Program-made: the position numbers and the translations under genes
Origin: Candidatus Gastranaerophilales bacterium
Lineage (GTDB): Bacteria > Cyanobacteriota > Vampirovibrionia > Gastranaerophilales > Gastranaerophilaceae
Reading direction: 5' to 3'
NCBI GenBank assembly: GCA_944323695.1
Contig: CALUTI010000001.1
Span: 1-64,000 of the forward strand
DNA length: 64,000 bases
Part shown: one piece after another, positions 52,645 through 60,765 of the stretch
How positions within the stretch are numbered: the stretch's first letter is position 1
Layout of the letters: each line of letters opens with the position of its first letter
Notes under the pieces: generated by a model
Seen by the model: only the letters and a program-made list of their open reading frames with translations
The model's database searches: none
Told to the model about the DNA's origin: nothing

Positions 52645-53589
52645 CTACTTTTCATTCAAATATTTATAACTGCAGCCGGCACCTGGCGCTTCGAATAAAG
52701 CATTTATAGCGCCGTCTTCATTTGCAGATACACCTATACTGGCATCACATCCCTGATAACCATCTTTTTCTGTTCTCGTTCCTTCTGCACCATAGGGTTT
52801 AAAATATAAACTTTCTATATATTGAGTATTATAATAATTGCCGGAAGCAGTCAGATTTATAGCATATACATCTTTACCTATAATATTCGGTCCGCCGTTA
52901 AAGTTATTCACATCGACAACTATTGTCAATCCACTAAATAAACCACCAAAATATATTGACGCACCATTCTTTAACAATGCAGCTCTTTTGCCAAAATCGT
53001 AAGAATTCAACTTGCCGCCACTTAAGGTTTTATATCTTGAATCTGTAGAGGAAGTAGGTATACCAGCCCATTTGTATTTTATCTGTTCCGAAGTATAGTT
53101 TCCATAATTATCACAAGGATTTGTGTCAAAACCCTCATGACCGCATGTATCCACAACATGCAAATGCGACAATATTACATCTATAAATTGGCTCGAAGGA
53201 GAATAATCATTCTGCTTTGACACAATCATTCGCGGATTCTCAGCCACTGTCATTTTGAATGCATTGTTCAATATTGAATAGCATTCCTTCCACTTTGCAT
53301 GGAAATGTGCCTCCTGTATGTTACTTATTAACGTCGGAATCGTCATTGCTGCTACTACTCCGATTATTCCTAACGTTATTAACACCTCCGCTAATGTGAA
53401 CCCCATATTTACTTTTATACAACAAGCAGGAATTATTTTCTCGACGACGCTCTCACCTCCGGCTCCGCTATTGTCTCGAAAACAATTCCTGCTTGTTGCT
53501 ATACCATCATCAAAATACTTGCTATTTTTCTCGCCAACATCCAGTATATTCTCACCAGTATTCAATATGTTGTCGTGCCTCAGGCTCAA
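52645..53589 (-). CDS. Prepilin-like protein behind a poly-G leader and palindromic element
   Basis: The core begins with [20 protein letters not shown] (Met near residue 62), the type IV prepilin motif, followed by about 235 residues of pilin-like globular domain with Cys and Tyr-rich segments and a C-terminal GAGCSYKYLNEK. Upstream, 61 codons from TTG 53589 (MSLRHDNIL, GENILDVGEKNSK) read through palindromic element C. ATG at the FTLAE motif has only a weak ribosome site. The strong Shine-Dalgarno/ATG at 53654 is out of frame because of a G9 run; one more G would give a continuous frame 52645-53654. Confidence 0.72.
   Translation of the reverse strand: MSLRHDNILNTGENILDVGEKNSKYFDDGIATSRNCFRDNSGAGGESVVEKIIPACCIKVNMGFTLAEVLITLGIIGVVAAMTIPTLISNIQEAHFHAKWKECYSILNNAFKMTVAENPRMIVSKQNDYSPSSQFIDVILSHLHVVDTCGHEGFDTNPCDNYGNYTSEQIKYKWAGIPTSSTDSRYKTLSGGKLNSYDFGKRAALLKNGASIYFGGLFSGLTIVVDVNNFNGGPNIIGKDVYAINLTASGNYYNTQYIESLYFKPYGAEGTRTEKDGYQGCDASIGVSANEDGAINALFEAPGAGCSYKYLNEK
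53421..53497. repeat. Palindromic element with conserved core, copy C (inside a prepilin reading frame)
   Basis: Arms AACAAGCAGGAATT and AATTCCTGCTTGTT are perfect inverted repeats. The core reads ACGACGCTCTCACCTCCGG, then CTCCGCTATTGTCTCGAAAAC. The element is in frame with the prepilin and adds about 26 codons. Confidence 0.75.
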
Positions 53590-53672
53590 ACCCTTGCTAT
53601 ATCTATTTAGAGGAGACGCCCCCCCCCGTTCCTTAATTCTTTCATATTTTCCATTTGCTCTTCTCCTTCGTT
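53590..53672 (-). promoter_or_regulatory. Poly-G (G9) leader cassette, copy 3
   Basis: CGAAGGAGAAGAGCAA then ATG 53654, nine codons ending in Asn, G9 at 53619-53627, then TAA four codons after (MENMKELRNGGGRLL). With G10 the frame becomes [18 protein letters not shown] and enters the prepilin gene. Confidence 0.7.
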
Positions 53673-53746
53673 TGGGTTTATTATATCAATACCTGAAAAC
53701 TTTTGCAACTTTTAACAAATTAATAAAATGTTTTTTATATTTGTAC

Positions 53747-53752
53747 TATAAT
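53747..53752 (+). promoter_or_regulatory. -10 box of leaderless mgtE
   Basis: TATAAT ends exactly 6 nt before the ATG at 53759; no Shine-Dalgarno is present. Confidence 0.6.
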
Positions 53753-53758
53753 TTAGTT

Positions 53759-55126
53759 ATGATAAATATTGCAAACATAATCGACAGACTCCGTGAAATA
53801 ATGGAAGATGAAACGCAGGATCAGCTGAGGGAAGAATTAAACAGCTATCACAGCGCGGATTTGGCAGATGTATTTCAGGAAATGAAAGCTGAAGAACGTC
53901 TTCAGTGCTTTAAGCTGCTCGATTTGGAAAAACAAGCTGACTTGATGGAATATTTATCACCACAGCTGCAGGTTGAATTGCTCGGAGATATTGACGAGGA
54001 ACTTGCATCAAAGATTATCACAAAACTTCCGCACGACGCGGCAGCTGACGTTTTGGGAGATATGGAAGATGATGAAAGCGAAACTTACTTAGATAAGCTT
54101 CCTCACAAATTTTCAGCCGAAGTAAGGGAACTTTTAACCTATAACGAAGATACGGCAGGCGGTATCATGAACCCGTCTGTTTTAACCGTAAATTGCGGGA
54201 TGACTGTTCTTGATGTTTTAAATCACATAAGAATTAAAGCTGAACAGGACAATATGGAATTGTATTATGTCTATGTTGTTGATAAACAAAATCATTTACT
54301 TGGAGTTGTTTCTCTTAGAAGTCTTTTGACTTCACCCATAAACAAAAAAATTGAAGACATAATGATTTCCGACATTGTTAAGCTTCATGTTGATGATTAT
54401 CAGGATTATATAGCCGACGTATTTATGAAATACCAGTATAATGCTTTACCTGTAGTTGATTTGTATAACAGACTTAAAGGTATGATAACATGGGACGACG
54501 TTCAGGATATCGTAGAAGAAGAAACAACCGAAACAATCTACCAGTCATCAGGTATTTCAACCGAACTTGTTGATGAAGATGAAATTCTTTCAGGTAATAT
54601 TTTTAATGCTATAAGAGCAAGAACCCCATGGCTTTTTATCACATTGATAGGAGAATTTATAGCGGTAAATGTAGCACATCATTTTGATACAACATTATCC
54701 GCTCTACCCATAATTGCAATATTTATGCCGTTATTGGCCGGATTGGGCGGAAATATCGGCACCCAGAGTATTACGCTGATGGTTCGCGGGCTTTCAACCG
54801 GTCAGGTTACATTAAGCTCTGCCATGTACCATATTATGAGAGAAATGCTTATCGGGCTTTGCATAGGAATATTTTTCGGAACCATGACAACACTTGTTAC
54901 ATGGGGCTGGCAGCATAATATTGAATTAGGAATTGTTGTAGGTATTGCAATGGCGATAAATATGACAATGGCTACAATTATAGGAACTTTTACTCCGTTT
55001 GCACTTAAAACCGTAAATGTAGACCCCGCAGTTGCATCAGGTCCGGTTATTGCAACAACTATTGATGTTATCGGGCTTGCTGTTTATTTTACACTTGTAT
55101 CTACATTTTTATTACACGTTATTTAA
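53759..55126 (+). CDS. mgtE: Magnesium transporter MgtE
   Basis: 455 residues from ATG 53759; the much longer open frame upstream (from 53318) is antisense to the prepilin gene and not MgtE-like. MgtE is a homodimeric Mg2+ channel. The N-domain (SADLADVFQEM, YLSPQLQVELLGDIDEE) and two CBS domains (LLGVVSLRSLL, NRLKGMITWDDV) sense Mg2+ in the cytosol. Five hydrophobic segments follow, including PLLAGLGGNIGTQSITLMVR, the pore signature. It is 13 bp from the LCP gene. Confidence 0.96.
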   Translation: MINIANIIDRLREIMEDETQDQLREELNSYHSADLADVFQEMKAEERLQCFKLLDLEKQADLMEYLSPQLQVELLGDIDEELASKIITKLPHDAAADVLGDMEDDESETYLDKLPHKFSAEVRELLTYNEDTAGGIMNPSVLTVNCGMTVLDVLNHIRIKAEQDNMELYYVYVVDKQNHLLGVVSLRSLLTSPINKKIEDIMISDIVKLHVDDYQDYIADVFMKYQYNALPVVDLYNRLKGMITWDDVQDIVEEETTETIYQSSGISTELVDEDEILSGNIFNAIRARTPWLFITLIGEFIAVNVAHHFDTTLSALPIIAIFMPLLAGLGGNIGTQSITLMVRGLSTGQVTLSSAMYHIMREMLIGLCIGIFFGTMTTLVTWGWQHNIELGIVVGIAMAINMTMATIIGTFTPFALKTVNVDPAVASGPVIATTIDVIGLAVYFTLVSTFLLHVI

Positions 55127-55139
55127 AAGGTAAGGAAGA

Positions 55140-56477
55140 ATGAATAATAATTTACAAGAAGACAGAGAAAACTCACAAAACCCTATTGATAATTATTTAA
55201 AACGTGCTGAAGATGAAAGAAAAGAACAATCCTCTTTTTTAAAAATTCTTGCAGTGATGTTAATTGTATTTGCAGGTGTAATCTTTGCAATATTTTTATT
55301 TGCTGATAACAAGGAATTTCTGGAAGATGAATTCGGACAGGATTCTTTTATAACAAAATTGTTTGTAAAATTAACAAGCAGTAATCATAACAAAGAAAAA
55401 GCGGAATTTGCACTTCCCTTCGGACCAAGGAAACAGAATATATTACTTTTAGGTGTAGATTCCAACGGCGAAGGTTCTGATTTGTGGGAAGGAACAAGAA
55501 CTGATACAATCGTTCTTTTAAATATAGATCCGAGAAGCAAATCTCTAAATGCCATTTCAATCCCGAGAGACAGCAAAGTTTATCTTCCAAAAGACGCCGG
55601 AATTCAAAAAATCAATGCAGCCCATGCAATAGGCGGAATTGATATGACAATTAAGACAATTGAGGACACTTTGGGTGTAAAAATTGACCGCTATATTATG
55701 GTTCATGATGAAGCTGTAAGAAAGATTGTTGAGGCGCTCGGCGGAGTTGACATTTATGTTGAAAAAAATATGCACTACAACGATTACGCGGGACATTTAC
55801 ATATTAACCTGACTAAAGGCGATCACCACCTTGATGCTGACGAAGTCATAGGCTATTTAAGATTCAGACACGATGCCATGGGCGATATAGGAAGAACTCA
55901 AAGACAACAGTGGTTTTTAAGAGGGCTGCTCAAAGATATGCAAAAACCCGAAACTATTGCAAAAATTCCTCAAATTCTGTCAATTGCAAAACAATACGTC
56001 AAAACCGATATGTCTTTATATGAAATGTCACAATATGCGGCACTGGCAAAACATTTTGACATAGACAGCATTGAAATTGCAACACTTCCGGGTGCCCCAA
56101 ATAAAAAGGGCTATACAAGCTACTGGATTCTGGATCCGGAAAAAACACAGGATGTTGTAAACAGACTTATTTATAGAGAACGCGTAAAAAGTGACAAAAC
56201 ACAATTTGTCGCAAGCGTTATGCATTCAAATGGCAATGAACAAGAAGCCCAAACTCTTATAGACACACTTGAGAGCAATAATATAACCGTGAAATGCACA
56301 GGTTCATCAAACGCAACTCACGCACAATTTATTGCACACACAAAAGATGTTACACCTGAATATTACAATTGGTTGAAGAAAAAAGTTCCTGATATAAAAA
56401 CACGGCAATTTGTATATGATCCGGTTAATTATTACTGTGCTGATACCGATTTCACAATAATTGTTGCAGGACAATAA
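55140..56477 (+). CDS. LytR-CpsA-Psr (LCP) family protein
   Basis: 445 residues. A cytoplasmic charged N-terminus is followed by one membrane segment (LAVMLIVFAGVIFAIFLFA, about 35-53). The extracytoplasmic LCP domain contains ILLLGVDS, RTDTIVLLNID, ISIPRDSKVYLP, INAAHAIGG and YLRFRHDAMGDIGRTQRQQ, with the Arg/Asp residues that bind polyprenyl phosphate. The C-terminus resembles the LytR C-terminal domain. LCP enzymes attach polysaccharides to peptidoglycan or other acceptors. GTAAGGAAG precedes the ATG. It probably forms a unit with mgtE. Confidence 0.92.
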   Translation: MNNNLQEDRENSQNPIDNYLKRAEDERKEQSSFLKILAVMLIVFAGVIFAIFLFADNKEFLEDEFGQDSFITKLFVKLTSSNHNKEKAEFALPFGPRKQNILLLGVDSNGEGSDLWEGTRTDTIVLLNIDPRSKSLNAISIPRDSKVYLPKDAGIQKINAAHAIGGIDMTIKTIEDTLGVKIDRYIMVHDEAVRKIVEALGGVDIYVEKNMHYNDYAGHLHINLTKGDHHLDADEVIGYLRFRHDAMGDIGRTQRQQWFLRGLLKDMQKPETIAKIPQILSIAKQYVKTDMSLYEMSQYAALAKHFDIDSIEIATLPGAPNKKGYTSYWILDPEKTQDVVNRLIYRERVKSDKTQFVASVMHSNGNEQEAQTLIDTLESNNITVKCTGSSNATHAQFIAHTKDVTPEYYNWLKKKVPDIKTRQFVYDPVNYYCADTDFTIIVAGQ

Positions 56478-56541
56478 TTTATTAGACAAAACAATAAAAA
56501 TATGCTAATATATAAATCGTGATAGTTGGAGGATAAAATAT

Positions 56542-57204
56542 ATGGAACCTATGATACCTGCATCAAATGTTGATATTAACACACTTGTACAACAGGCTGC
56601 ACAAGCACAGGCTCAGGCACAATTATACGGAACACTTAAAACAATCGGGATTGTTATTGGTGTAATTCTGGTACTTTTGTATGTAGCGTATGTGCAATTA
56701 ATTGCAAGAAAGAATAAGGTAAGAGAAGCACTTGCAAGTATTGATGTACAGTTAAAGAAAAGATATGACCTCATACCAAATATTTTGTTTATGGCAAACA
56801 AATTCATGGAACATGAACGGCATCTTTTAGATGACATTACAAAACTTCGTACTGAAGCTGTCAAAATGACTTCAAACTTTGATAATGTCAGTCAAAAAAT
56901 TGCACTTGATAAAGAAATTCAAAACAAAATGGGTCAGTTGATGGTATCAGTAGAAAATTATCCTCAGTTAAAATCTGATCAAACAATGCTTCAAGCAATG
57001 ACAACTTATAACGAAGTTGAAGAACATATTGCAGCTGCAAGAAGATTTTATAATAGTGCAGTATTAGACTTAAATAATGCAGTAGAAACTATCCCGACAA
57101 AATGGTTTGCGGAATCATTAGGGATAAAATCAGAACTGCCGTACTTTGAAATTACAGATGAAAAAGAACGCAAAAGTATAGATGCAAAAGCATACTTTTC
57201 GTAG
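56542..57204 (+). CDS. lemA: LemA-family protein
   Basis: 220 residues. A short extracytoplasmic N-terminus and one membrane helix ([19 protein letters not shown], about 33-52) precede the LemA helical domain. The domain is marked by [25 protein letters not shown] and a later [21 protein letters not shown] stretch. LemA proteins are membrane-anchored helical bundles of uncertain function. GTTGGAGG precedes the ATG. The C-terminus runs to within 8 bp of a tRNA gene. Confidence 0.93.
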   Translation: MEPMIPASNVDINTLVQQAAQAQAQAQLYGTLKTIGIVIGVILVLLYVAYVQLIARKNKVREALASIDVQLKKRYDLIPNILFMANKFMEHERHLLDDITKLRTEAVKMTSNFDNVSQKIALDKEIQNKMGQLMVSVENYPQLKSDQTMLQAMTTYNEVEEHIAAARRFYNSAVLDLNNAVETIPTKWFAESLGIKSELPYFEITDEKERKSIDAKAYFS

Positions 57205-57211
57205 ATAAAAC

Positions 57212-57285
57212 GTGCCTGTAGCTCAGTTGAATAGAGCGTCGGTCTCCGAAGCCGAAGGTCACGGGTTTGACTCCCGTCAGGCATA
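57212..57285 (+). tRNA. tRNA-Arg (anticodon CCG)
   Basis: A full cloverleaf can be drawn: acceptor GTGCCTG/CAGGCAT, D-stem GCTC/GAGC, anticodon stem TCGGT/GCCGA with loop CTCCGAA (anticodon CCG, reads CGG) and T-stem ACGGG/CCCGT. The T-loop is TTTGACT rather than TTCGACT. CCA is not encoded. Confidence 0.93.
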
Positions 57286-57286
57286 A

Positions 57287-57360
57287 GGGTTCGTAGCTCA
57301 GTAGGATAGAGCAACGGTTTCCTAAACCGGAGATCGCGGGTTCGACTCCCGCCGGGCCCT
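57287..57360 (+). tRNA. tRNA-Arg (anticodon CCT)
   Basis: Acceptor GGGTTCG/CGGGCCC (with two G-T pairs), D-stem GCTC/GAGC, anticodon loop TTCCTAA (anticodon CCU, reads AGG), T-arm GCGGG TTCGACT CCCGC. The outermost anticodon-stem pair is an A-G mismatch. It lies 1 bp after the previous tRNA. CCA is not encoded. Confidence 0.92.
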
Positions 57361-57387
57361 GATTTATATAATGAATAGGAGTAAATT

Positions 57388-58851
57388 ATGTTTTTAAAAA
57401 TTTTAAATGCAATAAAAAATATAGGATTAACAAGTCTTTTCGGTATAATTGTAATACTCGGAATATTAATTTTTGCATTAATGGTATGGCAAACACCGCG
57501 ACAAATATATGCATTTCCGTCTGCTGAAGGTTACGGTGCATTCACATCCGGAGGCAGAAGCGGGGTGGTATACCATGTTCGAACACTTGAAGACAAAAAT
57601 GAATTAGGCTCCTTAAGATATGCTGTAAATCAGAAAGGGCCAAGAACCATTGTTTTTGACGTTTCAGGCATAATTGAATTAAAATCACCTCTTGTAATTC
57701 AAAATAGTGATCTTACAATAGCAGGTCAAACAGCCCCCGGGGACGGTATTTGTATAAAAGACTTTCCGGTTATTGTTAATGCTGATAACATTATCATAAG
57801 ATTTCTACGATTCAGACTTGGTGATAATTCAAATGAAAGTGCTTTAGTTATAAAAAACAGACACGATATCATAATCGACCACTGTTCAATGAGCTGGGCA
57901 GCTATTGATAACGCGACTTTATATAATAACAGAAAACTTACAATGCAATGGTGCATATTGAGTGAAGCCCTTAACAAAGGGATCCATAACGGGTTGGGAG
58001 CTACTCTTGGAGGCTACAGTGCATCCTATCACCACAACCTATTTGCAAGCAACAGAACAAACAATCCGACGTTTTACAGGTCAACACATACAAATCTTTT
58101 AGATATAGAAACCGTTGACTTTAGAAATAACGTCTTATACAACTGGGGAACATCATCAATAAACGGTGCAGAAAGCGGTACCTATAATATAGTTAACAAC
58201 TATTTTAAATTTGGTCCGGCAACTAACATTCCATCAAGAAGTCAAATTCTCGAAATACCGAATGCTAAACGCAGAGGCATTGTATATGTTAACGGTAATT
58301 ATGTTCATACAAATCCTTTGCAAACCAATGACAACTGGATGGGGGTATATCCCAATATGGATTACATAAAGACATCAAAAAATCCTGTATTAACACGTTC
58401 GGAATTTGATCATGAACCTATTTCTTTGCACACGGCAGAGCAAGCATATAAAAAAGTCTTGAGTTTTGCCGGCGCAAACAACAAACGTGATTTTGTTGAT
58501 AACCGTATAACTCAAGCTGTTGAAACATACATAACAGGTGCATCAGACAGTAGAGGGTTGATAACCTCAACTGCAGATGTCGGCGGATATCCGGAATACA
58601 AAACTGATGTTCCTGCAATTGATTCTGACGGTGACGGAATTCCGGATGATTGGGAATTCAGCCACAACCTTAACCCTTATGACGGAGGCGACGGCAAAAG
58701 CATGACGCCGTCCGGATATACAAATCTGGAAATTTATCTGAACGGACTTGTAGAAGATTTGGTAAAACAACAAAACCAAAAATCAATACCGACAATTGAC
58801 ACATTAAAAATGTTTGTTCAGGCGACTGCTAATAAACTGAAGAAACATTAA
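57388..58851 (+). CDS. Pectate lyase-like parallel beta-helix protein
   Basis: 487 residues. An N-terminal signal anchor (LFGIIVILGILIFALMVW) precedes FPSAEGYGAFTSGGRSGVVYHV and a parallel beta-helix of the pectate-lyase superfamily (IVFDVSGIIEL, LTIAGQTAPGDGI, IIRFLRFRLGD, IIIDHCSMSWA). Near the C-terminus DSDGDGIPDDWE is a thrombospondin-3-type calcium motif. The layout is that of secreted pectate lyases common in Bacteroidota. It should act outside the cytoplasm on pectin-like or other uronate polysaccharide. GAATAGGAG precedes the ATG. Isolated by tRNAs and repeats, it may have been acquired by transfer. Confidence 0.85.
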   Translation: MFLKILNAIKNIGLTSLFGIIVILGILIFALMVWQTPRQIYAFPSAEGYGAFTSGGRSGVVYHVRTLEDKNELGSLRYAVNQKGPRTIVFDVSGIIELKSPLVIQNSDLTIAGQTAPGDGICIKDFPVIVNADNIIIRFLRFRLGDNSNESALVIKNRHDIIIDHCSMSWAAIDNATLYNNRKLTMQWCILSEALNKGIHNGLGATLGGYSASYHHNLFASNRTNNPTFYRSTHTNLLDIETVDFRNNVLYNWGTSSINGAESGTYNIVNNYFKFGPATNIPSRSQILEIPNAKRRGIVYVNGNYVHTNPLQTNDNWMGVYPNMDYIKTSKNPVLTRSEFDHEPISLHTAEQAYKKVLSFAGANNKRDFVDNRITQAVETYITGASDSRGLITSTADVGGYPEYKTDVPAIDSDGDGIPDDWEFSHNLNPYDGGDGKSMTPSGYTNLEIYLNGLVEDLVKQQNQKSIPTIDTLKMFVQATANKLKKH

Positions 58852-58892
58852 AAACAGTTGGTAATAAGACTTAAATCTTAATGTTTTTATAT

Positions 58893-58919
58893 CGAGCCTA
58901 TCCCAAGGCTCGTTTTTTT
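58893..58919 (+). terminator. Rho-independent terminator of the lyase gene
   Basis: CGAGCC, loop TATCCCAA, GGCTCG, then seven T. Confidence 0.88.
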
Positions 58920-59310
58920 GTGCTACGCACGTAGGTATGTCTGACAGTTTTGGTGTTCCTATCAATATCAATGTGAAGGTGCCAAAGGCACGACAACATA
59001 CTGTCATCCTGAACTTTGCAAAGCGAACCAACGAGGAACAAGTTGTGTGAGCCTGTTTCCGGAGCATAGCGTAGGTGAGGGTTAGGGAGAGGGGGCAACA
59101 TTGAAATATTAGCCAAAGTTTAACATGCCACAAAAATAGATCCCGGAACAAGTCCGGGATGACGTCTAATCTTGTGAGCGAAGAATCTTTTTGAGATCCT
59201 TCGGCTTCGCCTCAGGATGACAGATGTCTGCAAAACCCTTGCTATTTTCCTTGCCAACTTCCGGTATATTCTCACCAACATCCTGTGTGTCGGGTCCAGC
59301 GGCACGCTGG
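58920..59310. repeat. Gene-free cluster of interspersed palindromic repeats
   Basis: No convincing gene in this stretch. It contains GTGCCAAAGGCACGAC (58979-58994), a segment of the widespread type TGTTTCCGGAGCATAGCG (59054-59071), CCCGGAACAAGTCCGGG (59143-59159) and GATCCTTCGGCTTCGCCTC (59197-59215). The last two recur in the prepilin leader region at 43.6-43.8 kb. Short open frames through this stretch are translations of the repeats. Confidence 0.65.
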
Positions 59311-59378
59311 CTACTTAGAGGAGTCGCCCCCCCCCATTTGGTACGCGTAACTTCATTTTCATAAGCTTTTCTCCTTCT
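59166..59378 (-). promoter_or_regulatory. Poly-G (G9) leader cassette, copy 4, with no gene behind it
   Basis: GAAGGAGAAAAGCTT overlaps the thyX stop and precedes ATG 59362. Nine codons end in Asn, then G9 (59327-59335), then TAA (MKMKLRVPNGGGRLL). With G10 the frame runs on through Ala-Thr-Pro-Leu and VGENIPEVGKENSKGFADI to a TAG near 59166. This resembles the leader at 43.9 kb, but no prepilin follows. It looks like a leader-only remnant. Confidence 0.6.
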
Positions 59379-60081
59379 AAAATCCTAATTGTTCACGTGT
59401 TTTCATTCTGCCGCAGGATTTGTCCTCATCGCAGAACCCAAATCTTTCACATTTCGGCACCAGATAAGGTTTAAGCCAGGGTTCTTCTGCAACAAGAGCT
59501 TCGCACATCATTTTAACCATTGTTCTAATCTCATATTGAGCCCGTGTACAAAGTCTTAAATTTGCAAGGTGAATCATTTCGCGTAAATTCAAACTTGCAA
59601 CAAGCGAGCTTGCGGCAGCATTCGGCAAAACAAATCTTGCATCTTCAGCAGGAATTCCTGCCTCTACAAATTCCTGATACTGTTCCGAAATTTTATTCAT
59701 AAAGTCAACAAATTTCGCCTTCAATTCCTCATTTTTTTCGATTGTGGGCGGAATTATATAATCAAATTGCCCTTTTTCTTTAACATATCTTTGGGATTTT
59801 TGCGAAAAAGACATGTGTCTGTGGCGTACAAGCTGGTGCGTGCAGGCGCGTGACACATTTGATATTGCAAAAGTCACCTGAATATGTTCTATAGTAGAAT
59901 AATGACCGGAGGAAATAACTCTGTTTATAAGCTTTAACATTTTTTCCTCATCATCAGCGCCATTATATATATTTATCGGGTAATCCGCGCTATAGCAAGT
60001 TCTGCAAGCCGTATAAACAGTTTTCAACATATTTTCCGGTTTGGATATTAAATTTACAACCGGCTTATTATTTCCTTCCAT
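59377..60081 (-). CDS. thyX: Flavin-dependent thymidylate synthase
   Basis: 234 residues. It makes dTMP from dUMP using methylene-tetrahydrofolate and FAD. The ThyX motif RHR-x7-S is present as RHRHMSFSQKS, with flanking ISNVSRACTHQLV and SQRYVKEKGQFDYIIPP. TRAQYEIRTMVKMM lies in the C-terminal half. GAGGGAGAAAG precedes the ATG. Its stop overlaps the ribosome site of the orphan poly-G leader, so that leader could be co-transcribed with thyX. Confidence 0.96.
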   Translation of the reverse strand: MEGNNKPVVNLISKPENMLKTVYTACRTCYSADYPINIYNGADDEEKMLKLINRVISSGHYSTIEHIQVTFAISNVSRACTHQLVRHRHMSFSQKSQRYVKEKGQFDYIIPPTIEKNEELKAKFVDFMNKISEQYQEFVEAGIPAEDARFVLPNAAASSLVASLNLREMIHLANLRLCTRAQYEIRTMVKMMCEALVAEEPWLKPYLVPKCERFGFCDEDKSCGRMKTREQLGF

Positions 60082-60101
60082 AAATCTTTCTCCCTCAATA
60101 T

Positions 60102-60138
60102 AAAAAATTGTAGCCGACTTTTTTCAAAGGGGCTACAA
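60102..60138 (-). terminator. Rho-independent terminator of rpmE
   Basis: On the minus strand TTGTAGCC and GGCTACAA pair around a loop, then TTTTTTATA. Confidence 0.8.
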
Positions 60139-60161
60139 TGTAAATTTTTGATAACAATTTT

Positions 60162-60368
60162 CTATGCTTTTTTATTGCCGTAACGTTTGTTAAATCTTTC
60201 AACTCTACCTTCAGAGTCAAGGATTTTTTGCTGACCGGTATAGAACGGGTGGCATTTGTTGCAAATTTCAACAGTAATGTTGTCAACCACAGAACCGGTT
60301 TCAATTTCGTTACCGCATACACACTTGATTGTTGTTTTCTTATAATCAGGATGTATACCTTGTTTCAT
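60162..60368 (-). CDS. rpmE: 50S ribosomal protein L31
   Basis: 68 residues. [20 protein letters not shown] opens the L31 family. Cysteines in CVCGN and [15 protein letters not shown] mark the zinc-binding (C+) form. It occupies the ribosomal intersubunit bridge. The C-terminus is basic ([11 protein letters not shown]). GAGGTAG precedes the ATG. It is upstream of thyX on the same strand, with a terminator between. Confidence 0.96.
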   Translation of the reverse strand: MKQGIHPDYKKTTIKCVCGNEIETGSVVDNITVEICNKCHPFYTGQQKILDSEGRVERFNKRYGNKKA

Positions 60369-60580
60369 TTTCTACCTCATTTCTTTTTTCTCAAGATTCC
60401 AAACTTGAATATTTCGACTAACAATATTCTATACTACTGAATACTAAAACGCAAGTGTTTTTTAAAATTATTTTCATGCAAACGCATGAGAAATCCATGA
60501 CAATACAATATAAAAGGTTGATGTAATTTTTATGCCGATTTGAAATAATATACAGGTAACCCGTTTTATAGGACAAGCAA

Positions 60581-60748
60581 ATGAATCTGCACGAAGAATG
60601 TTTATTAAGATATTTAAAAACTCCTGATGAATTAGCATACACTACCGATATACTAAAATTAAACAACTTTATACTGGAAAAACAGTTTTTGCTAAAAAAT
60701 TTTGTTGCCAAATCATTTACAATCAGCTATACTGATGACATAAAATAA
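60581..60748 (+). CDS. Small hypothetical protein (55 residues)
   Basis: The frame from ATG 60581 begins MNLHEECLLRYLKTPDELAY and ends SYTDDIK, 17 bp before the diguanylate cyclase gene. AGGA lies about 8 nt upstream. The product is helical and Leu-rich with one Cys and no signal or membrane segment. A frame of similar length on the other strand is less convincing because it lacks a ribosome site. The function is unknown; possibly co-transcribed with the cyclase. Confidence 0.5.
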   Translation: MNLHEECLLRYLKTPDELAYTTDILKLNNFILEKQFLLKNFVAKSFTISYTDDIK

Positions 60749-60765
60749 GATTTGGGAACTTTATC

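Noticed and set aside
53318-53758. Long N-terminal extension (147 codons) in frame with mgtE
   Set aside because: It is antisense to the prepilin gene, has no MgtE similarity, and the mgtE start at 53759 has a -10 box 6 nt upstream.
58804-59305. Several minus-strand frames of 60-115 residues between the lyase gene and thyX
   Set aside because: They are translations of interspersed palindromic repeats (for example HPGLVPGS-type peptides) with no ribosome sites.
60418-60711. 97-residue open frame on the minus strand downstream of the diguanylate cyclase promoter region
   Set aside because: No ribosome site, unusual composition, and it overlaps a more plausible 55-residue plus-strand frame.
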